Source of the DNA: Paenibacillus sp. P25
Lineage (GTDB): Bacteria > Bacillota > Bacilli > Paenibacillales > NBRC-103111
Length of the DNA stretch: 64,000 nt
NCBI GenBank assembly: GCA_024704175.1
Contig: CP085629.1
Location: 806,001 to 870,000, forward strand
Direction of reading: 5' to 3'
Under the pieces are notes generated by a model that ran no database searches, was not told the origin of the DNA, and saw only the letters and a list, made by a program, of their open reading frames with translations. This document shows positions 1 to 8,706 of this stretch, piece by piece; position 1 is the first letter of the stretch, and each line of letters begins with the position of its first letter. The position numbers were made by a program, and so were the translations under genes.

Positions 1-633
1 AAGGGGAAGGAACGAGAGCCGGGTTTCCGACCGTCTTCGTCCGGTTGTTCGGCTGCAACCTGCGCTGCACCTGGTGCGATACGAAATACAGCTATCCGCC
101 GGCGGAAGCGGAGTTCGTCATGACGATCGGCGACATCGTGCGCGAGGCCACGAAATACCGTTCGACCCATCTGTGCCTCACAGGCGGGGAGCCGCTCCTG
201 TACGGGGACCGATCCGCGGCACTGATTGAAGCCCTTCTTGAGACCGGACGGTACAACGACCTGCACGTCGAAACGAACGGAGCGATCGACCTTGCGCCTT
301 TCATCAGCCGGATTGGGTCGCCGGCAGTCCGTTATATCATGGACTACAAGTTGCCGGATTCGGGGAGACGGAGCGGATGCTGACGTCCAACTTCGCTCTG
401 CTGCGCAGGCAGGATGAGCTGAAGTTTGTGATCGGCGCGAGCGGGACTTTCACGCGGCGCGCGAAGTGCTGGCGGCATATCCGACGGAGGCCCTGCCGCT
501 CTTCAGCCCCGTATGGGAAACGATGCCGCCGGAGAAGCTGGTGCGCCTCATGCTGGAGCATGGACTCACGAACGTGAAGCTGAACATGCAGCTTCACAAA
601 ATCATTTGGGACCCGGCGGCGCGCGGCGTTTAA
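1..633 (+). CDS. queE: 7-carboxy-7-deazaguanine synthase QueE (5' partial, two frame breaks)
   Basis: Radical-SAM enzyme that converts 6-carboxytetrahydropterin to 7-carboxy-7-deazaguanine in queuosine (preQ0) synthesis. The window opens inside the gene, in frame from base 3. The cluster motif CNLRCTWC (C-x3-C-x2-C) is clear, followed by CDTKYSY and the SAM-binding LTGGEPLL. The frame breaks near 356 (one G short in a G run) and near 440; restoring one base at each gives a continuous C-terminus ending MQLHKIIWDPAARGV with stop at 631-633. QueC follows 55 bp downstream, so the two probably share a transcript. The breaks look like base-call errors, though real decay cannot be excluded. Confidence 0.88.
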
Positions 634-688
634 TGCGGCGACCGGGATTTTTGTATAGTTATCGCTGAAATCGAGAGGGTGCATTGAT

Positions 689-1378
689 ATGAAAAAAGCG
701 GTTGTCATTCTAAGCGGGGGCCTCGACAGTACGACTTGTATGGGCATTGCGAAGGATCAGGGATACGATTTGTATCCCATCACGTTCGATTACGGCCAGC
801 GGCATAAGTCCGAAATCGAGAACGCCAAGCAGGTTGCGGAATTCTACGGTGTGCGGAACCGGCATAAAATCATTACGCTTGGGTTCCTGAAGGAATTCGG
901 AGGCGGCGCATTGACCGACGATTCGATTGATGTGCCGCCGGCAAGGGAGAGCGGCCCGGTCGATTCGGACATTCCGGTCACTTATGTGCCTGGACGGAAT
1001 CTGCTGTTCCTGTCCATCGCCACTTCCTATGCCGAAGTGACGGGAGCCGAAGCGATTTACATCGGCGTGAACGCAATGGACTATAGCGGCTATCCCGACT
1101 GTCGTCCCGAGTTTATCCATAAGGTGGAGGAAGTCATGGCTCTGGCTACCCGGGTAGGCGTGGAGGGAGGCCCGATGCGGATCGAAACCCCGCTCATTCA
1201 CTGGACGAAAGCGGAGATTATCCAGGAAGGCCTGCGGCTCGGCGTCCCTTACCATTTGACCACCTCGTGCTACAACGGCCAGGAAGAGGCCTGCGGCGAA
1301 TGCGACAGCCGCCGACTGCGGCTGAAAGGTTTCGCGGAAGCGGGAACAAGCGATCCGATTCCTTATAAACGGCGTTAA
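689..1378 (+). CDS. queC: 7-cyano-7-deazaguanine synthase QueC
   Basis: ATP-dependent enzyme that turns 7-carboxy-7-deazaguanine plus ammonia into preQ0, the step after QueE, encoded just upstream. The 229-residue protein has the PP-loop SGGLDSTT at residues 9-16 and the C-terminal zinc region CYNGQEEACGECDSRR. Family members normally end this site with CDSC; here the fourth ligand position (about residue 208) is Arg, CGC in place of TGC. That is one base from cysteine and may be an error or a real loss of a zinc ligand. The ATG at 689 was chosen for full family length. A strong terminator follows directly. Confidence 0.95.
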   Translation: MKKAVVILSGGLDSTTCMGIAKDQGYDLYPITFDYGQRHKSEIENAKQVAEFYGVRNRHKIITLGFLKEFGGGALTDDSIDVPPARESGPVDSDIPVTYVPGRNLLFLSIATSYAEVTGAEAIYIGVNAMDYSGYPDCRPEFIHKVEEVMALATRVGVEGGPMRIETPLIHWTKAEIIQEGLRLGVPYHLTTSCYNGQEEACGECDSRRLRLKGFAEAGTSDPIPYKRR

Positions 1379-1379
1379 A

Positions 1380-1433
1380 CGAAAAAAACGGTGTCCTTCC
1401 GAATCCAAGCGGAAAGACGCCGTTTTTTTTAGC
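1380..1433 (+). terminator. Rho-independent terminator after queC
   Basis: A 14-bp stem (ACGGTGTCCTTCCG pairing with CGGAAAGACGCCGT, two G-U pairs) with an 8-base loop is followed by a run of eight T. It closes the queE-queC transcript. Confidence 0.85.
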
Positions 1434-1503
1434 ATGGCATCGCGGTGATAAATGCTTTAAGGAATAGAAGCCATGCAGCCAAGCGTAAGCGTACCATTGC
1501 CCT

Positions 1504-2064
1504 TTAACCGGGGAGCCGCTTTCCTAAGGGAGTGACCAGTCCGTCCATACTGACGGCATTTTTCTCCCGGCGGTACTCCGTCAGCCCGCTATCTCCCTTT
1601 TGGCCGGCCCATTTCTGCAGCGTATCGCGTTCCCCGGTATAGGAATAGTACGGGACGCCGAAGCCGCAGGAGGTTTTTACCGCGTGAATGTCGGCGGAAA
1701 CAATCTGGCGGGCGCCGGGAAGAAGATCAAAGTAAGAAATCAGCCGATCCCACCCGGAGGACCCGGGAAGATGCACTTGTCCCGTGCCGTACAGGCGCAG
1801 AATCATCGGCGGCCCTTCAAAAGCGACGAACATCAAGGTGATTCGGCCGTTCTCCAGCACGTGCGCGCTCGTTTCGTTGCCGCTGCCCGTAAGGTCCAAA
1901 TAAGCGACCTCCGTAGGCGAGAGGATACGAAGAGCGTCGTATCCTTTGGGCGAAAGATTCACATGGCCGCTCTCATCCAGAGGCGCCGAACCTACAAAGA
2001 AGATTCGCTGCTTCTCGATGAACGCTTGATGCTCCGGGCCTATCTCCGCAAACAGCTTCCCCAT
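1504..2064 (-). CDS. Pyridoxamine 5'-phosphate oxidase-family protein
   Basis: Predicted FMN-binding split-barrel protein of 186 residues, of the kind usually annotated as PPOX class. It starts MGKLFAEIGPEHQAFI and carries the barrel strands FFVGSAPLDESGHVNLSPKG and AYLDLTGSGNETSAH typical of the group. The ATG at 2064 is preferred over upstream codons because a GGGAGGAG ribosome site lies 10 bases before it. True PdxH is longer and has a different C-terminus, so a role in vitamin B6 synthesis is unlikely; the substrate is unknown. The gene lies downstream of the XRE regulator on the same strand and may be cotranscribed with it. Confidence 0.8.
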   Translation of the reverse strand: MGKLFAEIGPEHQAFIEKQRIFFVGSAPLDESGHVNLSPKGYDALRILSPTEVAYLDLTGSGNETSAHVLENGRITLMFVAFEGPPMILRLYGTGQVHLPGSSGWDRLISYFDLLPGARQIVSADIHAVKTSCGFGVPYYSYTGERDTLQKWAGQKGDSGLTEYRREKNAVSMDGLVTPLGKRLPG

Positions 2065-2080
2065 TTCCGTATTCTCCTCC

Positions 2081-2529
2081 CTAGTACCGGAATTTCCCCG
2101 GATCGTCCGGATGGTCTTCCACGGTTTCCCCTTGGCGGCGCTTCTCTCTCCAAAATAAAACGGTAAGCATCCGTTCGATCCAGTCTTTATCCTCAGGTGT
2201 AAGCTCGATCCCGTCAAAGATCAGTTCATTCTCACGCAGGAAACGGCGCAAATTAATCCTCGGCTTGGAGGAGCCTTCCTCTTTGCCTTCCGGGCTTTCC
2301 AGATAGCCCGCAATTTGCATAAGCTCCGTATAAGGCGTATTGAGGCCCTCAGACAGCTTCATCAACACCTCGGGGAAGGGACGCCGCGGTTGCCGTTCTC
2401 CAGCTGCGAGATGTAAGCGGCCGAAACGCCCGAGCGGTCGGCCAGTTCGCGGATCGTAAAGCCTTTCTGCTTGCGCATGTCTTTCAGCTGTTCGTAAAAA
2501 TCCAATCCCAACACCTGCATTTCATCCAT
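2081..2529 (-). CDS. XRE-family transcriptional regulator (one frame break)
   Basis: DNA-binding regulator with an N-terminal Cro/CI helix-turn-helix (FYEQLKDMRKQKGFTIREL, then SGVSAAYISQLENGNRG) and a charged C-terminal half of unknown role. The HTH and the remainder lie in different frames; one extra C in the CCCC run near 2366 joins them as NRGVPSPEVLMKLSEGLNTPY, the usual continuation of this fold. The start is uncertain: ATG at 2529 or 2520, or TTG at 2565; none has a good ribosome site. It is divergent from the small XRE gene at 2714, with a palindrome between them. Confidence 0.78.
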
Positions 2530-2591
2530 GCTGACGAATACCGGAATGACAAAAAAAGTAAACAAAGGTGAATGATTTTATACTAGCAGTA

Positions 2592-2605
2592 AACTTGCGC
2601 AAGTT
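2592..2605. promoter_or_regulatory. 14-bp perfect palindrome between divergent XRE genes (candidate operator)
   Basis: AACTTGCGCAAGTT is self-complementary over all 14 bases and lies between the two divergent XRE regulators. The octamer AGTAAAC plus one base occurs three times nearby on the + strand, at 2558, 2589 and 2629. A two-fold site is what an XRE dimer would bind, so autoregulation is a reasonable inference. Confidence 0.5.
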
Positions 2606-2643
2606 CAATTGGTATTTCCAGATACATTAGTAAACTATTAATA

Positions 2644-2672
2644 TTGCAATAGTGAAAATCGTGGGATATAAT
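2644..2672 (+). promoter_or_regulatory. Sigma-A promoter of the small XRE gene
   Basis: TTGCAA (2644-2649), a 17-base spacer and a perfect TATAAT (2667-2672). Transcription would begin about 35 bases before the AGGAGG ribosome site of the gene at 2714. Confidence 0.7.
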
Positions 2673-2713
2673 GGAAAGCGAGGAAAGGACTAACCCAGCT
2701 AGGAGGCGGCGTC

Positions 2714-2923
2714 ATGGTGAAAATTAAAGCTAAAATGAACGCCATCGTAAGGGCGAGAATCGTGAAAGGCATGACGCAGCGGGAACTGGCCCAGATGTGC
2801 GGCTTAAGCTACGCTTACATCAGCCTGCTGGAGCGCTCCGTCAAGCCGGTCGGACCGGCCACGGCCAAGAAGCTCAGCGAGTCGCTTGAGCGACCGCTGG
2901 AGGAGTTGTTCACAATCGAATAG
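2714..2923 (+). CDS. Small XRE-family HTH protein
   Basis: A 69-residue protein that is almost entirely a Cro/CI helix-turn-helix: VRARIVKGMTQRELAQMCG followed by LSYAYISLLERSVKPVGP and the closing helices LSESLERPLEELF. No ligand or dimerisation domain is present. An AGGAGG site lies 7 bases before the ATG and a consensus promoter lies upstream. It is divergent from the larger XRE gene and shares an intergenic region with a perfect palindrome. Targets are unknown. Confidence 0.85.
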   Translation: MVKIKAKMNAIVRARIVKGMTQRELAQMCGLSYAYISLLERSVKPVGPATAKKLSESLERPLEELFTIE

Positions 2924-2932
2924 AGGCGGACT

Positions 2933-3753
2933 CTAACGGTTCGTGAACCTGGCATAAGCCGAATCCGCGGGAATGGCCTGCTCAATGGTACGATAGGTGC
3001 CAAACATGTCCTCCAGCAGGCCCGGGGCCGTCCAATCCGACGGCAGCAGCTCTTCCGGAAGCATCGGATCGGCCAGATACAAGTCACTGATGGCTTCGCC
3101 CAGCTCCAAGTACAGCAGGAACAGCTCCAAGGCATCCTTTCCGCTCTCGAATACGCTCCGCATGGCCTGCAGGAACTCCGCCTCAAACCAGCCTCGCTTC
3201 TCTTGATACAATGCCCCGACCTTCTCCAGGTCGCCAAACGTTCCGCGCCTTCTCAGGCAGGATCACCCCATGCCGGATCTCTCCCTGCACATACGTACAG
3301 TTCCCTTCCAGTCCAAGCGCCCGAACGCACTCCAGCACGTCCTCCAGGGTATCCCAAGGTGAAATATATACGCTGTGATACAGCGGCCCGAAGCCGAGCT
3401 CCAGCATTAGGGAACGGAACTGGTCCCGCTTTCTGCGCTCTTCCTCCGGAACTTCAAGCATGACGATATGCCACTGACCGTCCCACTTCTCATCGTACCG
3501 TCTGCGGCTTTCGGTTGATCGATCGGATGAACGATCGCCCGGATTCGGTGGCCTCGTAAAGGGAACGCGACGGCGAAACAACATACCCTTCTTTTTTGAG
3601 GCGGGACAGCGCATTGCGGATATAGGTGGCCGAGTAGCCCCTTTTTTCGTAGATCCGTATCAGTTCCTGGATTTCCATATGGTTCGTGCGAGACAACAAA
3701 GACAGCATTTGCTTTTCGATGGATAACAAAAAAGCCCACATCCCTCTTGACAC
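2933..3753 (-). CDS. PaaX-family transcriptional regulator (two frame breaks)
   Basis: PaaX proteins are winged-helix repressors best known for phenylacetate catabolism, responding to phenylacetyl-CoA. Three reading-frame pieces fit one protein of about 270 residues: an N-terminal winged helix (KQMLSLLSRTNHMEIQELI, YSATYIRNALSRLKKEGYV), a central domain (WDGQWHIVMLEVPEEERR) and a C-terminal helical domain (RGWFEAEFLQAMRSVFESGK). Frame changes fall near 3500 and 3215; both are +1, so they need a removed base or two added. No phenylacetate (paa) genes are in the window, so the target is unknown. Start is GTG 3753 or ATG 3741. Confidence 0.75.
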
Positions 3754-3792
3754 AGGTTTAATATCAATATATCATAAATTTCAACGATCGTT
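3747..3792. promoter_or_regulatory. Promoter and palindrome between PaaX-type gene and PEBP-like gene
   Basis: On the + strand TTGACA (3747-3752), 17 bases and TATCAT (3770-3775) form a good sigma-A promoter for the gene at 3867. The 10-bp palindrome AACGATCGTT (3783-3792) sits at the expected start site and could be an operator for the divergent PaaX-type repressor. Confidence 0.5.
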
Positions 3793-3866
3793 ATTATTTT
3801 TGTTATATTCAACTGCTGAAACCGGATCAGCGGTCTTCCAATTTGACTAAAAGGAATGGTGTACAT

Positions 3867-4814
3867 ATGACGATAATTTCAAATCTGCGCAATAAAACGT
3901 TGGTCGGCTGTTTCGCTTTACTCCTCGCACTCCCGTCCGTTTCTTCCAGCGCCGGCCAGCCGGCGGAGAAGGATGTAATGAAGAATGTGGCGTCTTATTT
4001 GCAGTGGAATACGCCGGTAACCGTCAAGCTGAACGGAAATCAGGTGGCGGATCAAGCCGTGATGATCAATACGCAGATTCTGCTGCCCTTGCGTCCGTTA
4101 TTCGAATCGGCGGGAGCGTCGGTTGCTTGGGACGATTCCAACGGCTCCGTGCTCGTGAAAGGAACGGGCTATTCCTTTACGGTAAGACCGGGCGAATCCT
4201 CCGTTACGCTGAACGGTACAACGACGACACTGGATCATGCTGCGGTGATTGAGGACGGCCGGTCGCTGGTTCCCGCCCGGTTGGCCGCTTTGGCGCTGGA
4301 TGCGGGACTGAATTGGGATTCGGCGAACCGGATTCTGAACCTGGCCACGAGCGACCCCGCAGCAGCTTTTAAAGTCGAATCGACGGCTTATGCCCCGTAC
4401 GGCGATATTCCGCTGACCTATGCCCAAACCGCCATCGGCGGGAAGAACATCAGCATGCCGATCCGGTGGAGCGGAGCTCCCGAGGGGACGAAGTCGTTCG
4501 CCATTGTGATGTACGATTCCCATCCGATCGCGGATAACTACATCCATTGGAGCGTAATCGATCTTCCCGCTTCCAGCCAAGGTCTGGACGAAGGAACCGC
4601 AGGCCATCTGCAGAACGGCAAGGAAGCGGTAGCCTACTATGGCATCTTGCCGCCGCAGTATTCCGGCGATCATCCATACCGGATTGCGGTGTATGCTCTG
4701 GACACGGACCATATCGAGGTCCCCGGGAAGCCGGTCTTCTTCGAGGACCTGGAGCCGGCGCTAAAGCAGCACACGCTCGCTCGTGCGGAGCTAGAAGGCT
4801 TTTTCAAGCAGTAA
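3867..4814 (+). CDS. Exported copper-amine-oxidase-N-domain / YbhB-type PEBP fusion
   Basis: A 315-residue exported protein with two domains. After a signal peptide (LVGCFALLLALPSVSSSAG) comes a stalk domain of the copper amine oxidase N-terminal type (KLNGNQVADQAVMINTQIL through RSLVPARLAALALDAG), then a C-terminal YbhB/YbcL phosphatidylethanolamine-binding-like domain (ESTAYAPYGDIPLTYAQ, WSGAPEGTKSFAIVMYD, HWSVIDLPAS). The stalk domain is common in Paenibacillaceae surface proteins and likely anchors or spaces the PEBP part outside the cell. The ligand is unknown. The start is the ATG at 3867, after an AAGGAA ribosome site, rather than the upstream TTG. Confidence 0.82.
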   Translation: MTIISNLRNKTLVGCFALLLALPSVSSSAGQPAEKDVMKNVASYLQWNTPVTVKLNGNQVADQAVMINTQILLPLRPLFESAGASVAWDDSNGSVLVKGTGYSFTVRPGESSVTLNGTTTTLDHAAVIEDGRSLVPARLAALALDAGLNWDSANRILNLATSDPAAAFKVESTAYAPYGDIPLTYAQTAIGGKNISMPIRWSGAPEGTKSFAIVMYDSHPIADNYIHWSVIDLPASSQGLDEGTAGHLQNGKEAVAYYGILPPQYSGDHPYRIAVYALDTDHIEVPGKPVFFEDLEPALKQHTLARAELEGFFKQ

Positions 4815-4896
4815 TCGTGAGATCAGGATAGTGAACGGAGGAGCTGGGGGCTTCTCCGTTCTTTTCTACTATAATACACCCGCGCGGTACGTGCCG

Positions 4897-6030
4897 TCAG
4901 GATGCGATCACTTTGTTTTTGCCGGACGTTTTAGCCTGATACATGGCTTCGTCGGCTCTCCGCAGCGACTCGTCCGCCGTGAATCCTTTCTTCAGCCGGC
5001 ACAGCCCCATGCTGACCGTCACGATCGTCTCCGCTTCCACTCTGGCCCGAATCCGCTCCGCAAGCTCCGCCGCATCGGCCTCCGGGTCGGTGACGAGCAC
5101 AACCATTTCCTCGCCTCCGTACCGTCCGCATAAACCGAACTCTTCCGCTTCTTCCTTCATAATGTGCGCCACCTGCTTCAGAACCTGGTCGCCCATCTGA
5201 TGGCCTTTCGTATCGTTCAGCTTCTTGAAATTATCGATATCGCTGAAAATGACGGACACCGGCTCTTTCTGGCTCACACACTGCCGGACGCGGTTGTAAA
5301 AATACTTGCGGTTATACAGCCGGGTGAGTCCATCCGTAATCGAGGAGTTGTAGATGGCCTGCATGATTTCGATCACCCGTTCGACCATAAACAGGAAAAG
5401 CACGGTATGAAACAGAAAAGGCAGCGTCTCCTCCAGCAAAGCGAGCGCCGGCTGGTCGCCGTCGAACAGATAGACATTCGCCATGTGCAGGGTGTGGCTC
5501 ACGAAATACACGGTCAGCATCAGCTGGTACTTGCCGTTCTGGCCGATCCGCGGATTCACCAGAAGGAAGCTCAGAAAGAGCAGCACGAATAAATATAGCT
5601 CCATGCCCAGCGGCTTCAGCAGCTTCATCTGCTCTGCGCTTCCGCTCAGCCAAAGCGGCGCATACCAATAGGAGAGGGAAACCAGAACGGTAACCGCGGT
5701 GAAGAACAGAATGACGGCCATATCCCGGGCTCTCGTCGCGTTGTAAAGCTGATAGATGCCGATATTGGTCAGAACAAAGGCCAGCGTCTTTAAAAGCAGC
5801 GCCGCATAGGCGGCGGGATCGCTGTGGCTCGGCTGAAGCACCTGCCGGATTTGCTCTCCGTACTGGGCGAGCATGATGAACAGCGCAACGATCATGGAGA
5901 GGTAGCCGATTTTGCGGCGGTTCATGAGGAAGCGGAAGGAGACGAGCAGTGTCATCAGAATGGTGACGATCAGCATGCTGTACAGAAAAACGGAACCGTA
6001 GGGTCCGGAAATAAACTCAGGGAACGTCAA
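4897..6030 (-). CDS. Membrane-bound diguanylate cyclase (GGDEF domain)
   Basis: Makes cyclic di-GMP from two GTP. The 377-residue protein starts with about seven hydrophobic segments (for example LIVTILMTLLVSFRFLM and ELYLFVLLFLSFLLV), then a GGDEF domain beginning SSITDGLTRLYNRKYF. The active-site motif at residues 305-309 is GGEEM, a tolerated variant of GG[DE]EF. Substrate-side motifs FSDIDNFKKLND and the closing YQAKTSGKNKV are intact, so activity is likely. No PAS or GAF domain is seen; the membrane part is presumably the sensor. I chose TTG at 6030 because AGGTGGAGG lies 8 bases upstream. A TATAAT lies at 6071-6076 on the minus strand. Confidence 0.88.
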   Translation of the reverse strand: MTFPEFISGPYGSVFLYSMLIVTILMTLLVSFRFLMNRRKIGYLSMIVALFIMLAQYGEQIRQVLQPSHSDPAAYAALLLKTLAFVLTNIGIYQLYNATRARDMAVILFFTAVTVLVSLSYWYAPLWLSGSAEQMKLLKPLGMELYLFVLLFLSFLLVNPRIGQNGKYQLMLTVYFVSHTLHMANVYLFDGDQPALALLEETLPFLFHTVLFLFMVERVIEIMQAIYNSSITDGLTRLYNRKYFYNRVRQCVSQKEPVSVIFSDIDNFKKLNDTKGHQMGDQVLKQVAHIMKEEAEEFGLCGRYGGEEMVVLVTDPEADAAELAERIRARVEAETIVTVSMGLCRLKKGFTADESLRRADEAMYQAKTSGKNKVIAS

Positions 6031-6206
6031 GATCGAGGCCTCCACCTTAGCATCAGAGCAAGTTATTCCTATTATAGCAAACGTATATTCGATCCGTGAA
6101 GTCTTGTCGTGATTTGCCGGACCTGTTAGGATGTTAGTAACAAGCCCTGCGGGAGCGGGAAAAAACCGCAAGACGCAGGGCACGGATGATGATCAAGGAG
6201 GATCCC

Positions 6207-7343
6207 ATGCGCATACTGCAAGCTTTGTTTTTTCCCCGGAGCAGCCGGGCGGGGTTTCTTCAATGGTTCCCTTCATGATCGACCGCTTTAACAAAAGAGG
6301 CTGGGAAATGGAGCTGTTCTCGCTCCCCAAACGGATTCGCGGGAAAGGGACGGAAGAGGTCCGGTTCTCTACATTCGACTGGGAAAAATACGCCGGAAAC
6401 CAGGTTGTCGATAAATATATACAGACCTACAAGGATTACGTCTGGTGGACCCGGATGCGGATCAGCAAGACGTACGACGTGATTCACGCGCACCATCCGA
6501 TCGCGGGTCTTGTCATGAAGAGCCTGTTCCCGGACACCCCCGTCATCATGACGGTCCACTCGAGCTACGAGCGGGAGCTGATGCTCAACCGGAAAATTAA
6601 AGAGGGCGGGCCGGAGCACGTTTTTCTCACTTCGCTCTACCGCGAGCTGGAGGACCGGGTCGACCAATTGATTACGGTATCGAATTCGTTCAAATCTTAC
6701 CTGGCCGATTTCGTACAGGAGCCCGAGCGGATCGGAGTCATCCCCAACGGCTTCGATGAGAAAAGATTCCGCCCGGTCCACCATGAGAATAAAGTGCCGC
6801 AGCTGATTTCCGTCTGCCGGCTCGTACCGGCCAAAGGGCTCGATGTGCTGCTGAAGGCTTGCGCCGAGCTGAAACGCCGGGGACATCCGTTCGTGCTGCA
6901 TTTGATCGGCGACGGACCGATCCGCAAAGAGCTGGAAGAGCTGGCGGTGAAGCTGGGGATTTACGAGGAGACGATATTTTACGGTTATATCCTGCATCCG
7001 GAGGATTTCATGCCGTTCTTCGACGTGTTCGTGCTGCCTTCCCGGGCAGAGGCCTTCGGCTCGGTGTTCGCCGAGGCTTCGCTCTGCGGACTTGCGGTGG
7101 TCGGCACGCAGGTCGGCGGCATCGCCGAGCAAATCGAGCACGGCAAGCAACGGTCTGCTCGTACCGGTGGACGACGTGCCGGCGCTGACCTCGGCGCTCG
7201 AGAAGATTATCAGCGATCCGATGTACCGCTATCAGCTGGCCCGGGTGGCGCTGGATAAGGCGCTCAAGTCCTATTCCATGACGACCGTCGTGCAGCGGCT
7301 GCGGAGCGTGTACAAATCGTACCGGAAAGAAGTCAAGGAGTAA
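6207..7343 (+). CDS. GT4-family glycosyltransferase (two frame breaks)
   Basis: Retaining glycosyltransferase with two Rossmann-like domains, likely adding a sugar to a cell-surface glycan or lipid. The N-terminus MRILQALF and the acceptor-side motif SPEQPGGVSSMVPFMIDRF lie in different frames, joined by one T in the T6 run at about 6228. The donor domain shows ISVCRLVPAKGLDVLLKA, the EX7E region FVLPSRAEAFGSVFAEASL and GLAVVGTQVGGIAEQI. A second break near 7145 leads to GLLVPVDDVPALTSALEKI and a stop at 7343. AAGGAGG lies 6 bases before the ATG. Acceptor and donor sugars cannot be told from sequence. Confidence 0.85.
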
Positions 7344-7365
7344 GTTGCAGAAGGGGAGGTAGCGG

Positions 7366-8706
7366 GTGAAGGCGTTTCGTTTTATTCATGCGGCCGATCT
7401 GCATCTGGACAGTCCTTACCGCGGCATTGCCGGACTGCCGGACCGGCTGCGGGAGCAGGTGCGGACCGCTGCGTTTGCAGCGCTGGACCGGCTGGTGGAG
7501 CTGGCCGTCCGGGAAGAGGTGGATTTCGTCGTCATCAGCGGCGATGTCTACGATGCGAAGGACCGCTCGTTGCGGGCGCAGCTTCGCTTTCAACAGGCTA
7601 TGGAAGCTTTGGCGGGTCACCGGATACCCGCCTTTGTCATTCATGGAAACCATGATCCGATGCAGGAAGGCTATGCGGCGCATTTGCGCTGGCCGGATGA
7701 TGTGACTTTTTTCGGCTGTGACCGGGTGGAGAGCAAGGTTGTGCATCATCGCGACGGCACGCCGCTGGCCCGCGTATCCGGCATTTCCTTCCGGACCGCT
7801 TCGGTCACGGAGGATCTGACCCCCGGCTTCCGCAGCTGGGGCGACGGCTTGTATCACATCGGCCTGCTGCACACGAATGTGGACGGCGACCCGCAGCATG
7901 ACAATTACGCTCCCTGCCGGAAGCAGGACTTGCTGCAGCGCGGCGTCGATTATTGGGCGCTCGGCCATATCCATACGAGGGCCGTACTGCAGGAGCGGCC
8001 CTGGATTGTGTATCCGGGCAACATCCAGGCGCGGCATTTCCGCGAGACGGGCGCCCGCGGTCGCTATGTGGCCGACGTATCGGTCGCCGGCGAGACGCGG
8101 CTCGTCTTTCATGCGCTGGACGAGGTCCGCTGGCTCGAAGGGGCGGTCGATATTTCGGGGCTAGCGGCCGAGCAGGAGCTGAAAGACGCGCTCGAGGAGG
8201 AAATCGAATCCTTGCGCGAGGCGGCGGAGGGGCGGCCGGCGATTGTACGGCTGAAGCTGCTGGGACGCGGTCCGCTCCACGCCTCTCTTCGCCGGACCGG
8301 GATGACGGCGGAGCTCGCGGCCGGACTGAGGGAGCAGGAGAGGCGTGGGAGCGGAGGCATGGTATGGGTCGATTCGCTTGAAGATCATACCGGCGCGCCG
8401 GTGGATCGCGAGCGGCTTGCCTCCCAGCCGGGCTTTCTCGGGGATTTGCTGCGGCTGGCCGGGGAGGCGGAGGACGATCCGGAGAAGCTGCATGCGCTTG
8501 CGGAAGAAGCGTTCCTGCCCTTGGCCTCCCAGCCGCAGCTTTCGGCCCTGCTCTCGGAGCTGAGCACCGAAGAACTGCGGGAATGGCTGGCGGAAGCCGA
8601 GGAGCTGGCCATCGACTCACTGGCCGGCGATCGCGGCGAAACGGGGGACGGGAATGAAGATCACAGGATTACATATTCGGGGCTTCGGCGCCCTAAGAGA
8701 AGTTGA
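7366..8706 (+). CDS. yhaO: YhaO-type metallophosphoesterase, SbcD-like DNA nuclease subunit
   Basis: Predicted nuclease subunit of a YhaO-YhaN pair, related to SbcD/Mre11, probably acting in DNA repair. The 446-residue protein has the calcineurin-like metal motifs in order: HAADLHLD (residues 8-15), ISGDVYDAKDR, HGNHDP and ALGHIHTRAVL, followed by a long acidic helical C-terminus. GTG at 7366 was chosen; GGGGAGG lies just upstream. The end overlaps the start of the yhaN-like gene by 53 bp, which indicates translational coupling. Confidence 0.9.
   Translation: MKAFRFIHAADLHLDSPYRGIAGLPDRLREQVRTAAFAALDRLVELAVREEVDFVVISGDVYDAKDRSLRAQLRFQQAMEALAGHRIPAFVIHGNHDPMQEGYAAHLRWPDDVTFFGCDRVESKVVHHRDGTPLARVSGISFRTASVTEDLTPGFRSWGDGLYHIGLLHTNVDGDPQHDNYAPCRKQDLLQRGVDYWALGHIHTRAVLQERPWIVYPGNIQARHFRETGARGRYVADVSVAGETRLVFHALDEVRWLEGAVDISGLAAEQELKDALEEEIESLREAAEGRPAIVRLKLLGRGPLHASLRRTGMTAELAAGLREQERRGSGGMVWVDSLEDHTGAPVDRERLASQPGFLGDLLRLAGEAEDDPEKLHALAEEAFLPLASQPQLSALLSELSTEELREWLAEAEELAIDSLAGDRGETGDGNEDHRITYSGLRRPKRS

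Noticed and set aside
6260..7150. Antisense frame over the glycosyltransferase
   Set aside because: No protein similarity I can see and it mirrors the codon pattern of the real gene.
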